Source of the DNA: Lepidodermella squamata
Lineage: Eukaryota; Gastrotricha
Assembly: GCA_047495785.1 (NCBI GenBank)
Contig: JBLDXI010000010.1
Location: 682,001 to 746,000 of the forward strand
Length of the DNA: 64,000 nucleotides
Reading direction: 5' to 3'
In this document: piece after piece, positions 20,475 through 32,232 of the stretch
Numbering within the stretch: position 1 is the stretch's first letter
How the letters are laid out: every line of letters starts with the position of its first letter
Made by a program: the position numbers and the translations under genes
Notes under the pieces: generated by a model
The model's database searches: none
Told to the model about the DNA's origin: nothing
The model's input: the letters and a program-made list of their open reading frames with translations, nothing else

Positions 20475-22343
20475 TTATTTTTCCGGTTTATCAATATTTC
20501 TGGAATCTTTAACAGTGTAGCCCAATTTTTCCATTTCTTTTCTCATCAGATAATCAACAGCTGAAGCAAAGAATAGGTCTGGCGTGTGCTTCGTCTTCCG
20601 CGCAGCCGGCAACAGGTTCGAGTCGTGAATAGTGAAAGACTGTTCGGGAGTTTTTGCGCATAATTTATGCAAATGCTGGCCAAGATAACGGAACCATTTG
20701 TTTATCACCTGAAATGAAAGAAAAATCCATGAAATATGGAGTATTCGTATATTCAAGATTTCTTACCCATTTTTCGCCACGTATAACAGGGCAGGCAGCA
20801 TGATACGTTCTTGTGTCACGAGTCTCATTCCTATGAATGTTGTACCAGAAGAGGCCAGCTCGATACGTTGCGTTCACGTGAATTTTTAGCTCGGAGAACA
20901 TTGTACCTCCTCCCTCTTCAACTTCATTGAGATACATGAGGACTGTAGCAATTCGATTGCCAACGGGAGCATTGTAAGGATAGTCCAAGAAGTAGTCAGC
21001 ATGAGGCATGTAATCTGTAAAAAAGGATCAGCTATAACTCAAAAACAAGAGAGGCAAGGCTTACGTCCGCCGATGTTGTAGTGGCCGATTTGGTACTCTT
21101 CACAGCCATCATCGTAAGGATTCAACCCGGTGAAAGCTTCGATTCTCGCTATCAATCTTGGAGCTAGATCATTCCTAAGCCAAGTCGTTTTCTGCTTCCG
21201 TTCGTTAGTATGCGGCTTGTTGCCTCCAGTTGCATCGTCAATCACAGACCCAACGCCTAGTTTGGGCTTAGCTTCTTTCTTAAGCAGTTCAGCCTCATCC
21301 TTTGTTATTATGTTATGTAACAGTACTATTGGCGGATCGAGATTCATCACTTCCTCGCGGAGTGGGCCTAAAATAAGCAATGGATGCCTCCTACGATTGG
21401 TGTAGCGGCAAAACAGCTTAGGATTCGCGGCTAGATTTTTAGCAATTTTCTGAGATTCTTCAGGTCTGCAAGGGTCGTACTTCGTCGTACTGGCTAGCTC
21501 TTTCGCGAGCTCGACTTGCTTTTCAACAGGTTCATTGTCCATTTCCAAGACTTTATCCGCAACATGGAAAGCTTTCGCATTCTTACATGATAGGGAACTG
21601 GCTTGGAATTGATCCTTCAATTCCGCAGCGATGTTCTTACCGTGGTCGAAAAGTGCTTCACACATCGCCCTGCCCTCCTCCTTAAGGCCGACTTGATAAG
21701 CCGCGAAGGATGCAAAGTCTAGCAGTCGGAATAGCGGCAATTGATGCGGGAGACCAAGCTCGTCTGTGATATTATAAACTTCCCAGGCCTTTTTGAAATT
21801 TTCGTAAGCTGATTTCAGATCATTTCTCTGCTGCATAGCCTCCATTCCCTTCACCCAATAGTCCTGTTCAGTTCCACCAGTAACTTCAACCAATTCTTTG
21901 TAGATTTCTTGAGATGCGGCATATTGATATTGCTGGTACTGCTGATTGAGCCGATTTTTGGTTTCGAGGGTCATTGAGTCAGCGAGATCTCTCAGCATCA
22001 TTTGGATGACCTCTGCTGCGTAGGAGAAGTTACCAGCCCTACCAGCGGAGAACTGAACGTAGTCCATAATTGTGAAAAGGTCGACAGAATGTTCGGCTCC
22101 GACTTCATTCGAGTAGTTGTAAGCCCGCCACGCATCGACAAACTTCGCAAAAGCTTCACTATTGTTGCCAGAATTGAGTAGGGCACTAGCTTCACTGAAA
22201 TCATATCGTTCCTGGCTTCCGGCGAAGAATGAATCGATTAGGATTTTGCCGAATTCGATCAGTTCTTCGACAAAAGCCTCGCTCTGTGACACGTGGCATG
22301 TCAGCAGAAGGAGAACCACGCAAAAAGCGGGTCGAAAGTTCAT
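20475..22343 (-). CDS. Collagen prolyl 4-hydroxylase alpha subunit, copy 4
   Basis: Three exons, 22343-21065, 21014-20767 and 20708-20475, giving 586 residues, the longest of the four because of an extended C-terminus (ending NIDKPEK). Signal peptide MNFRPAFCVVLLLLTCHVSQ. Helical modules at FAKFVDAWRAYNYSNE and YENFKKAWEVYNITDE; catalytic HAD, YHAACPV and GEKW are present. First gene of the cluster in transcription order. The third exon starts VINKW where the other copies read VVNKW. Nothing suggests loss of activity. Confidence 0.88.
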
Positions 22344-22690
22344 CGTTTTGACTTTTTACTCAAATAAGCATGCAGTTGATAATGAAGAGTGTTACGCGTG
22401 TGTGGGTAACTTGTAACAATAGCTGCTGGTGTTTATGCTAAAATGCGCGGTCGACAGATAAAAAAACATAACAAAGAATGTTTTGATGCGCTCGAAAAAG
22501 ACGCGGCACCAGTTTTTGTCTCTTTGAGTCGCTCGCTGAGCAATGTCAAAGGTTTCCTTAAAAGAAATTACTCTCTCAAAACTGCTCTAAATCAAGATTT
22601 TATTCGATTTCTCACTAAATTTAGAATGTTTTGATCAGCAAGCAAAATGTTCTCTTGGATGCGATGGTTGAGAGTTGAGAAGGCCCGAGC
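22344..22690. other. Intergenic between prolyl hydroxylase cluster and dipeptidase
   Basis: About 350 bp lying 5' of prolyl hydroxylase copy 4 and 3' of the dipeptidase. I see no coding region or repeat that I can support. Confidence 0.4.
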
Positions 22691-24270
22691 TTACAAAGCG
22701 GCTGCTTCTTCGAAATAGGCCGCAAGTAGCTTAACCTGTTACCAAAAATATAAATTGATGTTGATGAAAAAGGGAAAACTGTTTTACCCCATTGATGTAG
22801 TTCTTGCGGGAAATCTTTTCGTTGTTCGAATGAGCTCCGTCATCTGATTGGCCAACCGGCAGCAACATGACGTTCTTCTTCGTAAAGTTCTCAAACGACA
22901 GAGCGACAGGGATCGAACCACCCTCGCGCGTCATATCAGGCTCAACTCCCCAAACACGGCGAGTAGCGCGACGACCGGCTTCGTACTGGATGTGCTTAAT
23001 GTCGCCGAGCCAGCCGGGAGCACCGTGACCCATTGAAATGCTGATCTTATTCGGGCTGCCACGCTTGGCGAATTCAGCCTCAAGATGAGCCCGGACTAGC
23101 TCCTCAACCTTAGCTGGGTCCATGTGGGGGACAAGTCGGAGAGAGAATTTCCCGATAACCTTACGTGGGATCACAGTCTTGGCGCCAGGCTCCGAGAAAG
23201 CGCCTTCAATACCGTGAAGGGACAAGGAGGGGTTGCGCCAGCGGCTTTGGAGCAGCGTTGCTTTGTCACTGCTCAGAAGACGAGTAGCGCCGACCTCTTC
23301 TTCGTAGTCTTTCACGTTGAAGTGGATATTGGGATACAGCTTTTCCTCCTCGGGGGTCATCGGAGCAACTTGGTCATAGATGCCTGGGATCAGGATTTTG
23401 CCCTCCTTAGAGACCAGTGAGTTCATCAAAGCGACAAGGTCCCACATTGCCTCGTGGACAGCACCACCGTACACACCAGAGTGAAGATCCCTTTTTCATA
23501 AAATAAATTCAGAATTATTAAACTTCAGTCTTTTAGGCTTACCGCTTAGCGCATTCAACGCTGAGTTGGAAGTAGGTAATGCCTCGCAGGCCGTACGTAA
23601 TGCACGGGTGTTCAGTCGTGAGCCAGTAGTTGTCAGAAATGCAAACGAAGTCGACGTCCTCGAAAAAGGCAAGGTTATTCTTGATAGCATCGTCCAAGCC
23701 CTCAGAGCCAGACTCCTCCATGCACTCGAAGATGAACTTGATGTTAACAGGGACGTCAATGCCAAGATCCTGGTAAGCCTCAATGCAGTTGATCCAATCA
23801 ATGACAGGGCCCTTATCGTCGGTAGAACCGCGACCAAACAGCTTGCCGTCGATTTCGGTCAGGACAAAAGGCTCAGTGTCCCAGCCATCGCTGCGGATAG
23901 CCGGCTGGACGTCCAAGTGACCATAGATGCAAATGGTCTTCTTCGACTTGTCGTTGCCGAAGTTGCCAAAAATGAGTGGTGGGTAGTCGATCTCGGTGCC
24001 GTCAGGCAGCTGCTGCTTCTCAGGAATCGGCTTCAGCTCTGTTTTAGCGCCAAGGCGATCAAGATGCTGTTAACAAAATTGTTATAGTTGAGCTACATTT
24101 AAATGAATTGAACTTACAGCCTTAGTCCAGTGGACCATTTTCACGCACTCGCCGCGGGTTTTAGGCCATGCCGAGACAGACGGAATGGCAACAGCCTCGG
24201 CAAGTCGCTTGATGTAGTCTTCTTGCTTCTTCTCGATGTGCTTGAAGAGTTGCTCCAACTTGGCGTCCAT
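22691..24270 (-). CDS. CNDP2: Cytosolic non-specific dipeptidase (M20 metallopeptidase)
   Basis: Four exons, 24270-24118, 24066-23543, 23490-22788 and 22735-22691, giving 474 residues, the usual length for CNDP2. All di-metal and catalytic blocks are intact: [27 protein letters not shown] (adjacent glutamates), [25 protein letters not shown] and [17 protein letters not shown]. The last exon is only 15 codons ([14 protein letters not shown] and stop). The fold and motifs indicate a cytosolic enzyme splitting dipeptides; substrate preference is inference from the family. It shares with the 8.1-kb copy one intron position (before DLHSG), but that copy lacks the first and last introns. Divergently placed to the M13 peptidase gene with 354 bp between start codons. 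Confidence 0.92.
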
Positions 24271-24624
24271 TTTGATAGGATTTGTGAGAGTTGAGTAGTC
24301 GAGTTGTTAGAGAAAGCAGAAAGTAGCTGAATGTGACCGATATGTTTTGTAGGGGAAATTTCCGGCGGGGTTTCCTTATCTATAGGCATTACCGGCCTTA
24401 GCGGTATTCCTTATCTTCAATTCTGTGAAACTAAGCGGTGGGTCTGATAATTCTCCGGTACCGGCTTGTAAGTTTAATCATGTTTAAAGAATTGTGGAAG
24501 CAATTGAGCGAAATTTTAACACGCTCATCACTCGGTTTTTTGCTGATAGTTACACGAAAGAAAATGAGAAAAGAATTTGGCAAGGGGTGAATGAAACAAG
24601 CATTAAGCATTTAGTCGTGCTGGA
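24271..24624. promoter_or_regulatory. Divergent promoter region of dipeptidase and M13 peptidase
   Basis: The two start codons face away from each other over 354 bp. No TATA box is evident. Two related short segments (ggcgggg-ttccttat and accggcctta-ttccttat, around 24360-24415) are repeated, which could be protein-binding sites or chance. Confidence 0.35.
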
Positions 24625-26804
24625 ATGAATCTCATATTGACTGTACTTTTGCTCACTCAGGTGTTAGTTGATGCAGCACCTGCAGTTTCATGCCCTACAA
24701 CAGAATGCAAAGCTGTTCTGCAGCAAATTCTCGGCGATATGGATCCCGCAATAGACCCGTGCCAGAACTTTTACGATTACACCTGCGGAGGGTATGTGGC
24801 TACTTATCGCGACTCTGTTACCGAAAGCTACAAATCCGCGTTTATGGAAATAGACGAGCAAATATCGGAAAAACTATACAAGATTTTTTCATCGAATGCC
24901 ACAAGCAAAGTTCTGCCTTCCATCGAGTCGAAAATACGGAGGTTTTACCGCTCTTGTTTGAACGCTAGACAGTCCTGGCCTTATCCTAAAGGGATTGAAA
25001 CTGTCAAGAGTATGGTCAGAGATTTAGGTGGATTTTGGCCACGCTCTAACACGACCCTACGGCAACCGAACTCTACGCTAACAGATTTTTTGATTAAAAT
25101 GCAGCTGAATTATTCAATGAATGCCCTATTCATGGTTGGAACTGGGCGAGATATCACTAATATATCTAAAAATTCCATCAATTTCATTCAACCGCGTTCT
25201 GTCAGCGAGCGAGTAATGTCATTCGGTCTTCTTGAGCGAGTTCGTCAGCATTCATTATTCAGCCGAAGGAAGAGGGATACTGGCCCTTACGATGTAATCA
25301 TAAACTATCTCTCAAACCTAGTCGACAAAGTTCAGCCTAACGCGCTTACTGAGGACGATGTCGCTGCTGTTTGGTTCGATATTTATCTCGGGATATTGGT
25401 GATGCAAGACCTTGAGGAGGAGGCCGAAGCTCGAACTTACGGCTGGTTGAAGCAAAACGCCACGTTTCTCGATTGGGATGCCTATTTCAAGGCGCGCTTT
25501 GCCGCGGCAGAATTGAAAGGCTTCAACTTAACTGATTCGACTGTTATTTACTTCAGAGGGCTAAGCTACTTTGAAAAGCTATTTACTTGGCTGAATGAAC
25601 CGAGAAGTGGAACTGAGGAAAGGAATCTGCATAACTACTTAGTTATAACAGCTATTCTCCAGTATGAAGCTTACTTTCTGGATATCCCTCGAAGTGGTAA
25701 TCCATTTTTCAAGGCGAATCGTATTCCTGATGACGGATATGGCTTAATAAGTACTTGCGTTCAAATAACTAATGAGCTATTTTCAGTCCCGGTCGGTGCC
25801 ATGTATGTCGATGCGAACTTTGCATCGTTTCAAGTAACCAGACGCAAGGTCGAGGCAATGATTGAAAATATTAAAGCGACATACCGAGAAGCTATCGCTA
25901 CAGCAGACTGGATGGACTCAAGAACAAAATCTGCTGCCTTGGAGAAACTAAGGGCGATGAAAAGCCTAGCTGTTTACCCGGACAACGTTCGAAATGAAAG
26001 TTATTTGCTGAAAACTTACCTCAATCTCAATATCAGCGATGATTGGGTCGAAAATCTACTATCGGCCTATCGCTACACATATCCAGATAACTTGAAGGTA
26101 AAATCTCTCTTAGTTCGATGTTTCTCTAACCGATTTGAATGTTAACCCAGACTTTGAGCCAACCGCCTTTGGATGACGATTTTGACGGTCCTCAGCAAGT
26201 CAACGCGTTCTACGACCAATCTGTCAACACGATATACATCCCAGCTGGGTTTTTATCTGAGCCGTTCTACTACAACTCCAACGACATACCGGAGGCTTAC
26301 AATTACGGGTCATTAGGAGCAGTTATCGGCCACGAAATCTCCCATGCCTTCGATACGGCAGGTGCAGAACGGGATGCGCTTGGAAATAAGCGAAACTGGT
26401 GGGAAAACGCGACCCGTTCCGCATTCGAGCAAAAGCAGAAATGTTTTGTCAAGCAGTTCTCTGATATTTATATTTGGTCCTACCAAGTTAATGGCGAAAC
26501 GACGTTGAGTGAGAACATTGCTGATACAGTCGGGCTGAATGCTGCTTTCAAGGCAATGCTGAAGTCGCGGAGTAATGGCAGATACTCGAGCTTAGGCGAT
26601 CTGAGCTCAGCCCAACTGTTCTTCATTGGCTTTGCGCGGTGGCGTTGCACGATCTACGCCGATTCGGCTGTAGTTCGTGAGTTCATTTCACGAGCAGTTC
26701 ACGCCCCGGATGAAGCACGGGTCACTGGCTCAGTAGTGAATTCTGACGCTTTTGCGAATGCTTTCGAATGCCCGATTAACAGAAAAAAATGTAGTATTTG
26801 GTGA
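24625..26804 (+). CDS. Neprilysin-like M13 zinc endopeptidase, secreted form
   Basis: Two exons, 24625-26097 and 26151-26804, around a 53-nt intron, giving 708 residues. It starts with a cleavable signal peptide (MNLILTVLLLTQVLVDAAP) rather than the usual type II membrane anchor, so the product is probably secreted. M13 landmarks: DPCQNFYDYTCGGY near the N-terminus, VNAFYD substrate-binding block, IGHEISHAFD (HExxH zinc site), ENIADTVGLNAAF (third zinc ligand Glu) and a C-terminal CSIW ending (CxxW). Known function: cleaves small extracellular peptides such as neuropeptides. Substrate here is unknown. An RRKRD stretch near residue 210 could be a processing site. Confidence 0.92.
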
Positions 26805-27294
26805 AAATACTTACGTTGCGTAACCCTAATTAAAAAGTGTTACTTATAGCTCGCATTTTTCTTTCAGTTCGAGTTTTGCTTTATTACATCGTAACAACTA
26901 CGACAACAAGACGGTCAAATGCCAACACTTGAACTTATTTATTCGGAGTGTTCATGGGTATATAAAAAGTAAAATGGCGCGAACGTAAAAGTCTCTAGAA
27001 TATTCCTGACCAATCATAATTCTGTACAACTAGTAACGTAGCAGGTCGCCATTGTACAACAAAGGGGGGAATTCGAAACTCGGATTTTTGCTCGACACGT
27101 CAGGAGTTCCGAAATCTCAACGAAGGACACTTATCGCCAGAGGTCAGCGCATGCCAAATTCATGAAAAGCATGGTCGAATTCATTATATAGTAGCATGAA
27201 AAGATGCGCGAAACAGAAAAAATATGTTCACTTCAAGCATATGCTATGGCTATGTATGCATGTATCACATAGCTAAGTCGAGTCAAACAACTCC
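26805..27294. other. Intergenic, left flank of the 5-kb transposon
   Basis: Unremarkable sequence between the M13 gene stop and the left inverted repeat at 27295. No feature supported. Confidence 0.4.
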
Positions 27295-27364
27295 TTAGGG
27301 GTGAAGGGTAACTCCCCGGAACTTCTACTGTTGTTTTTCGTATTCAGCATGTTTGATTTAGTAA
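27295..27364 (+). repeat. Left terminal inverted repeat of the 5-kb transposon
   Basis: Matches the reverse complement of 32233-32302 over 70 bp with no gap; exact at the first 15 and last 12 positions. Confidence 0.8.
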
Positions 27365-27789
27365 GTAAGTGATCTTAGAAGATAGGATAGAAGATACACT
27401 GAGTCTCGAGTAATCTCGCAAGAGAAGAATGGTCTTAGTTCACTTGACGTAAGTAAGGGACCGTGCCGAAATAGGCGCATTTTCGGCAGTCGGCGGCAGC
27501 AAGTAGCAGCGGATAACAGGCAGCAACAGGCGCGAGTAGTAGCTCGCATACGACCATAGCGCGCGGCGGCGCGGGGCAGACCCGCGCGCGCGCGTAACCG
27601 CCCAGCAGGGTGTGCTCGCAAAACAATGGGACAGTTATGCGTTCGCGTCGCCTAGTCGTTTCTTAGCATTATTAGAACATGAGCTGATTATTTTAACGTA
27701 GCAAGACGAAAAAAGTTAATTTCATTGAATTTTATTGGTAAAAAACGACCTCATGAACCAACACGAGTTCAATAACAATAATAATAAAA

Positions 27790-29852
27790 TTACAGACTAC
27801 TGATGTTTGCAGACAAGACAAATCGATTCAGTGGTGTCGATGTCATCGGTGGCGGCGCCGGCAAGTTGATAGCATGACTAGGATGAAATGGGCGAGCAAT
27901 TTGAGCCACCGGCCGCTGGCATGATAACGACGTTGGGGTGGACACAGAAGGAGTGGCAAGCTGCGCGGGACGTTCGTCGACCAAGGCAGACGGGGTGACG
28001 AGAGTCACAGGAATTTCGGCGGCCGCCGCCTTTTTCGCCGCTTGCGTTTCGCCTCGCCGGACTTTGGCCAGCGCCGACTCAACAAATGAAGTAGCACAAA
28101 GCGATGATGAATCGTCGGCGCAATAACGCATCGACAAACGGGTGAGTGCTTCCATCGAAGCGTCGCAGGTCAGCAGTTGTTGCGCGTCCGCCATGCTAAA
28201 AAATAGATGAAGAAAAAATTATTAAAAATTTCACTTTTGTTAAAAAATTTCATTATTTTTCATAATTCCAAAAAAATAAAGCAAAAAATACATACTTGTT
28301 GTCGACTAATTTTGTCAGGACTTCGAACGCGAAGCTGGTTGCTTCTTTCTTCTTATCGCCGGCGATCAGTGACAGTTCGACCCGAGACAAGCGCGTGGCA
28401 CCCAGGGCCACTCTTTCGTTGTTAACCGACAAGGACCGCAGCGTGTCGTCGTCGAGTTGACGTGCGGCGGGCGCGCCGGCCTTGGCCTGCTTACCGGCGG
28501 CGGCTTTTACGCGCAGCATCAGCAGCTTCTTGAGTCGAGCGCGGACGTGCGGCACGACTTTGTCGAGTTGACTGCGCTGCATAACGTCTTGTGTCACGGT
28601 GACGCGAAGACTTTTGAGTTCCGGCAGTTGCAAGAAATTTTTCAACGAGCTGAAAAATAATAAAAAAAATTAAAATCGGAACAATTATTTTTGTTTGAAT
28701 ATTTTAAATATCTGGTTATTTAGGAGAGAAAACTCACTCTTTTTTGCTGGCAGCCAATCGACGGCATATTTCGTAGAACAATTCGGAAGGCGATTGCTTC
28801 AGCCCTTTCTCCAAATCATCGATGCTCGATGCTGTGAAAAAAAAATAATATGAATAAAAAATATAAAACCAAAAATCAAATTAAATTAGAAAAATCCGGA
28901 ATTTTCCTAGGAATGCTAGATGAAAACAATTCTCACCGGAGATGAAATACCCGTCTAGCTGAATGTTTGCTGAGCCAGGGAAGTGAGGAAGAACGGGTGC
29001 CGGTTGGGCGCGGCGTTCAGTGAGGCGCTCGGCAGTCAGCTGCGCTTCCGGCTCGACTTCGTCCTCCCAGTCGTAAACAAATGAACCACCGCCGCGCATT
29101 GTTGGTAGCGACGTGGCCGCGCCACTTGAGGCGGTGAAAATGCGAGGCTGAGTACTGGCAGAAGACGGCGCTGGGCGAGTCGAAAGACGGCGAGGCGAAG
29201 GCGAACTGCTCCTGGCCGCACTTGATGACGACGATGACGACGACGCCGATGATGACGATGATGATGATGCGGCTGACGAGGACGACGACGACCGCGAGAG
29301 AGACGACCGAGAGCGGCGAGACTTGAAATTTGACGACGGCGAGGCATCGTCAGGTCGAGCGCGCTTCCGACCACGTCCAACCGCCGCCAGTGCCTGACCA
29401 TCAGAGCTAGTGGTGGCATTGAGAACAGTCTACAAAAAAATAAAATAAACAATATATTTATTAATTTTAAATTAAATTAATTTTTTTCAATTTTTTAATT
29501 TAATTAAAAAATTTGGAATAATAAAAAAACAATAAAACCTTGTGCTAACCTGAGGAAATGTACCGCGAAGTTGCAAGAATTCAACAGGAGGCCCGGTTTC
29601 GCGATCGTCGAGTTTCAGGCCATCGGGCAGATCGAGGTAGAAGTTATTCGCCCAGAACAAATCGCGGTCGACAAAGCCGAAGCAGTACTTCTCGCCGCGC
29701 TCAATTTTCGCGTGAAATTGAACGGCCGTCGGCTGTGGCTCGACGAGACCGCAGTAAAAGTAGGTTCGCGGCCCTGGCCGTTTATCGCGAACGCAATCGG
29801 CAAAACCAACGGCAGAGAGCGTTTTCGTAGATGGGATAAAAGTTCGTGGCAT
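27790..29852 (-). CDS. Transposon partner protein: serine-rich, 549 residues, unknown function
   Basis: Five exons, 29852-29550, 29429-28937, 28831-28738, 28649-28296 and 28195-27790, total 1650 nt with frame maintained through phases 0, 1, 2 and 2. I do not recognise the family. Residues 1-101 form a globular-looking segment with aromatic and Cys residues (FYCGLVEPQ, YCFGFVDRDLFWANNFYLDLP). Then comes a basic patch (GRGRKRARPDD), a long polyserine run with interspersed Ala, and an acidic segment (YDWEDEVEPEAQL). The C-terminal half is helical and Lys/Arg-rich (HVRARLKKLLMLRVKAAAGKQ) with a Pro/Ser/Thr-rich tail. The polyserine and basic tracts suggest a nuclear, nucleic-acid-associated role, which is inference only. 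It is transcribed away from the transposase over a gap of roughly 100 bp, so the two genes probably share a promoter. Confidence 0.7.
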
Positions 29853-29978
29853 TTTACGACTCGAAAGACGAATTTGACTTCAAACTAAAATTTTCTCTGT
29901 TTTAAACACCCTGACTTCAAAGCGCGGCCGCCAAACACAGACACACACCCGCGGTGTCGAGGATGCAGGTGTGGAACG
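29853..29978. promoter_or_regulatory. Shared divergent promoter of the transposon genes
   Basis: Only about 126 bp separate the start of the serine-rich gene (29852, minus) and the first open codon of the transposase frame (29979, plus). No clear TATA box. The transposase has no in-frame ATG at the 5' edge of this frame, so a short leader exon may lie here. Confidence 0.4.
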
Positions 29979-31725
29979 TTGCGGTTGGGAGCCGATTTCA
30001 GAACCGCACCTGTCATTAGCGCACCTGTTGACGGGTCGCTATTTGATCGTGATGATGCTGCAGCTGGTGTTACGCTCGATGAATGCGTTGAAGAGTGTCA
30101 GCTGAACGGTTTTAAGTGCAGCCGCTCTTCAGTTTATCGACTGTTTCCGGCTTCTAACAAGAAACACAAGAATTCTGCGAAGACGCATCGCGCTGTCATT
30201 GGTTTGAAGTTACGGCCCAAGCGCTGCGATCTGCGAAAAGGCGATGAAAAACTCGATCATCATCGGAATGCGCGCATGACGTACCTCGACGAGTTGATGC
30301 TGCAGTTTCCTGATGACTTCACCTTTTTTAGCTGCGATAACAAAAACTCGATCGTCGTTGGTGACACGTGCGTGACCAAGTTGTGCCAAAACAAGTACTA
30401 CTACTTCGAAGGTGAACAGCCAAATTTGCCCGACCACAACTTTCCGGCTGATAAACACCTGAAAATTGTCCCCGCCGGCTACGAAAGACGCGAGCAGCCG
30501 TACGTGAGCGATTCTGGCCGCGTCAAGTGGCGCAACGCGGAGGTCGTCGTCGTAAACCGGTGCCGGCTTTTCAACGAGTGCGGCATAGCTGATCACGTGA
30601 GTGACCTCGCCACTCATGCCCTGAAAAATTCGCCCCGCGGCGGCGCACCATGCTTCGTTCTCGTCGTCGACGCCGGGCCCGACTGGCGGATCGAATATCC
30701 TAATGTGCGGTATATGTATTGGCGCTTGTTTTGCGAACTCGGCCTCGAGGCGATGATCGTCGCGCATTACGCTCCAGGTTACAGTTTTCGAAATAAGGTA
30801 AATAATATTGGTCACAAATAAAATCTCAGGAATTTTCTAAAATTTAATAAACTTTTAAAATTTATTGAATAAACAAAATAAAATAATTTATGTTCATGTT
30901 TTATTAGATTGAACGTCGATGGTCGAAGAGCAATCGGCTTTTAGTTGGCCACACTACGTCTCATCCGGACAAATGGCTGGATCAATATCCTCTGGCAAAG
31001 GACAAGCCGGTACGCGAACGATTAGCCGCCGAGTGCGCGCTCAAACTCGTGACTGAGCTCATCAATGGGAAACCGGCGGAGAAAGGCGTGCTCTTCTACT
31101 GCGTGGCTGAGCGCGCCGCGGCCGACCCGCGGTTCGTCATCACCCCCGCGGAGCACGACTTCATCAACACCGCGAAGCCGAACGCGGTGGCTGTCGAGCA
31201 AAATCAGGACTTGTACGAAGACCTGATTCTCATGGAAAAGCACATCGACCTGTAAGCCTTTTTTCTTTCATTAATTTATTTTCAAACTTTGAAGCTGAAA
31301 TTAATTTTGATTTTTTATTAAAAAAAAATTCAAAAAAATTGAATGCTAAAATTAAATTATTATTTTTTTTCAATTTCAGCCGCTGCGGCCAGGTCTGTTT
31401 TACTCGGTGCGAGGATTCAGCCTGCGTACATTGCGGACAGCATCCGCCGCCCGCCTCCGGCCTGTGGAAGTACCTGAATCAACACGGCGTCCCCGACCCC
31501 GAGTACGACGATTCTCGGCCGGGTCAATACAAGAAATTCGCCGATGTGTTTGAAGCCCGGCAACGCAGCGCTGCTGTTGAGGCAACGAATCCGCGGCCGC
31601 CGGCTGGTCGTTGCGAAATTTGCCCATCATATAGCTTTTTCAGCGAGATCCACAAAACCAGGCACACTAATATGATGCATCCCGAAATTTTGAAAAAAGG
31701 AAATAAAAAATGTCGGAAAGATTGA
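29979..31725 (+). CDS. DDE-type transposase with C-terminal zinc finger
   Basis: Three exons, 29979-30797, 30908-31251 and 31380-31725, give at least 502 open residues. The start is uncertain because the first in-frame ATG is at about 30279; an upstream leader exon is likely. Domain order: an N-terminal helix-turn-helix-like segment (VTLDECVEECQLNGFKCSRSSVYRLF), then a catalytic core with SCDNKN (first Asp), LVVDAGPDW (second Asp) and, across the first splice junction, APGYSFRNKIERRWS (Glu). The combination of a GPD block and an APGxSxxNxIERRxx block is typical of a metazoan transposase-like family usually annotated as uncharacterised. The C-terminus has several Cys pairs and a C2H2-like finger (CEICPSYSFFSEIHKTRHTNMMH region, Cys-x2-Cys-x13-His). 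No stop or frameshift is seen within the exons, so it may be recently active. Confidence 0.75.
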
Positions 31726-32232
31726 TAATATGCGAGTTTAGATTTATTTTTGAAAAACGTTTGACAAATAAAGAGGCGACATAATATTTGAAATTGTTGT
31801 TCATTTTGTTCCTCTTCGCTTTTCGAAAACAACGTGTGTTGTATACGTGCACAGTCCCTCCATTGTGTTTGTATCGCGCGACGGGACTGGCGCTGAGAAG
31901 GCGGCGGACCGCACACTGTGTGGGGGTGGGACTGGCACTGCGAGGCGGCGGGCCGCCCGCGGTTTTGGTTACGAACGCGAGCGGGCCTCATGCTGGGCTA
32001 TAAATTTGACGACAAACAGCGTTTCACCTATTTATATAGCAAATTTGAGGCTGCTCCCATGTGTAACAGTCTACTGTGGCCTGCCGTCAACTCCGCCGCC
32101 AACCTACACCTGCACCGGCCTGCCACGGCCTGCCACTGATTGCTGCGTTTCGGCATGGCCCCTAAGCATGAACTTCCGATAGTTTCAAAAAGACGACCCC
32201 AATGTGTTTAAACATACATTGAATACGCAGCA

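Noticed and set aside
14545-22343. CRISPR-like or satellite interpretation of repeated blocks in this interval
   Set aside because: The repeats are paralogous coding exons with conserved reading frame and no regular spacer pattern.
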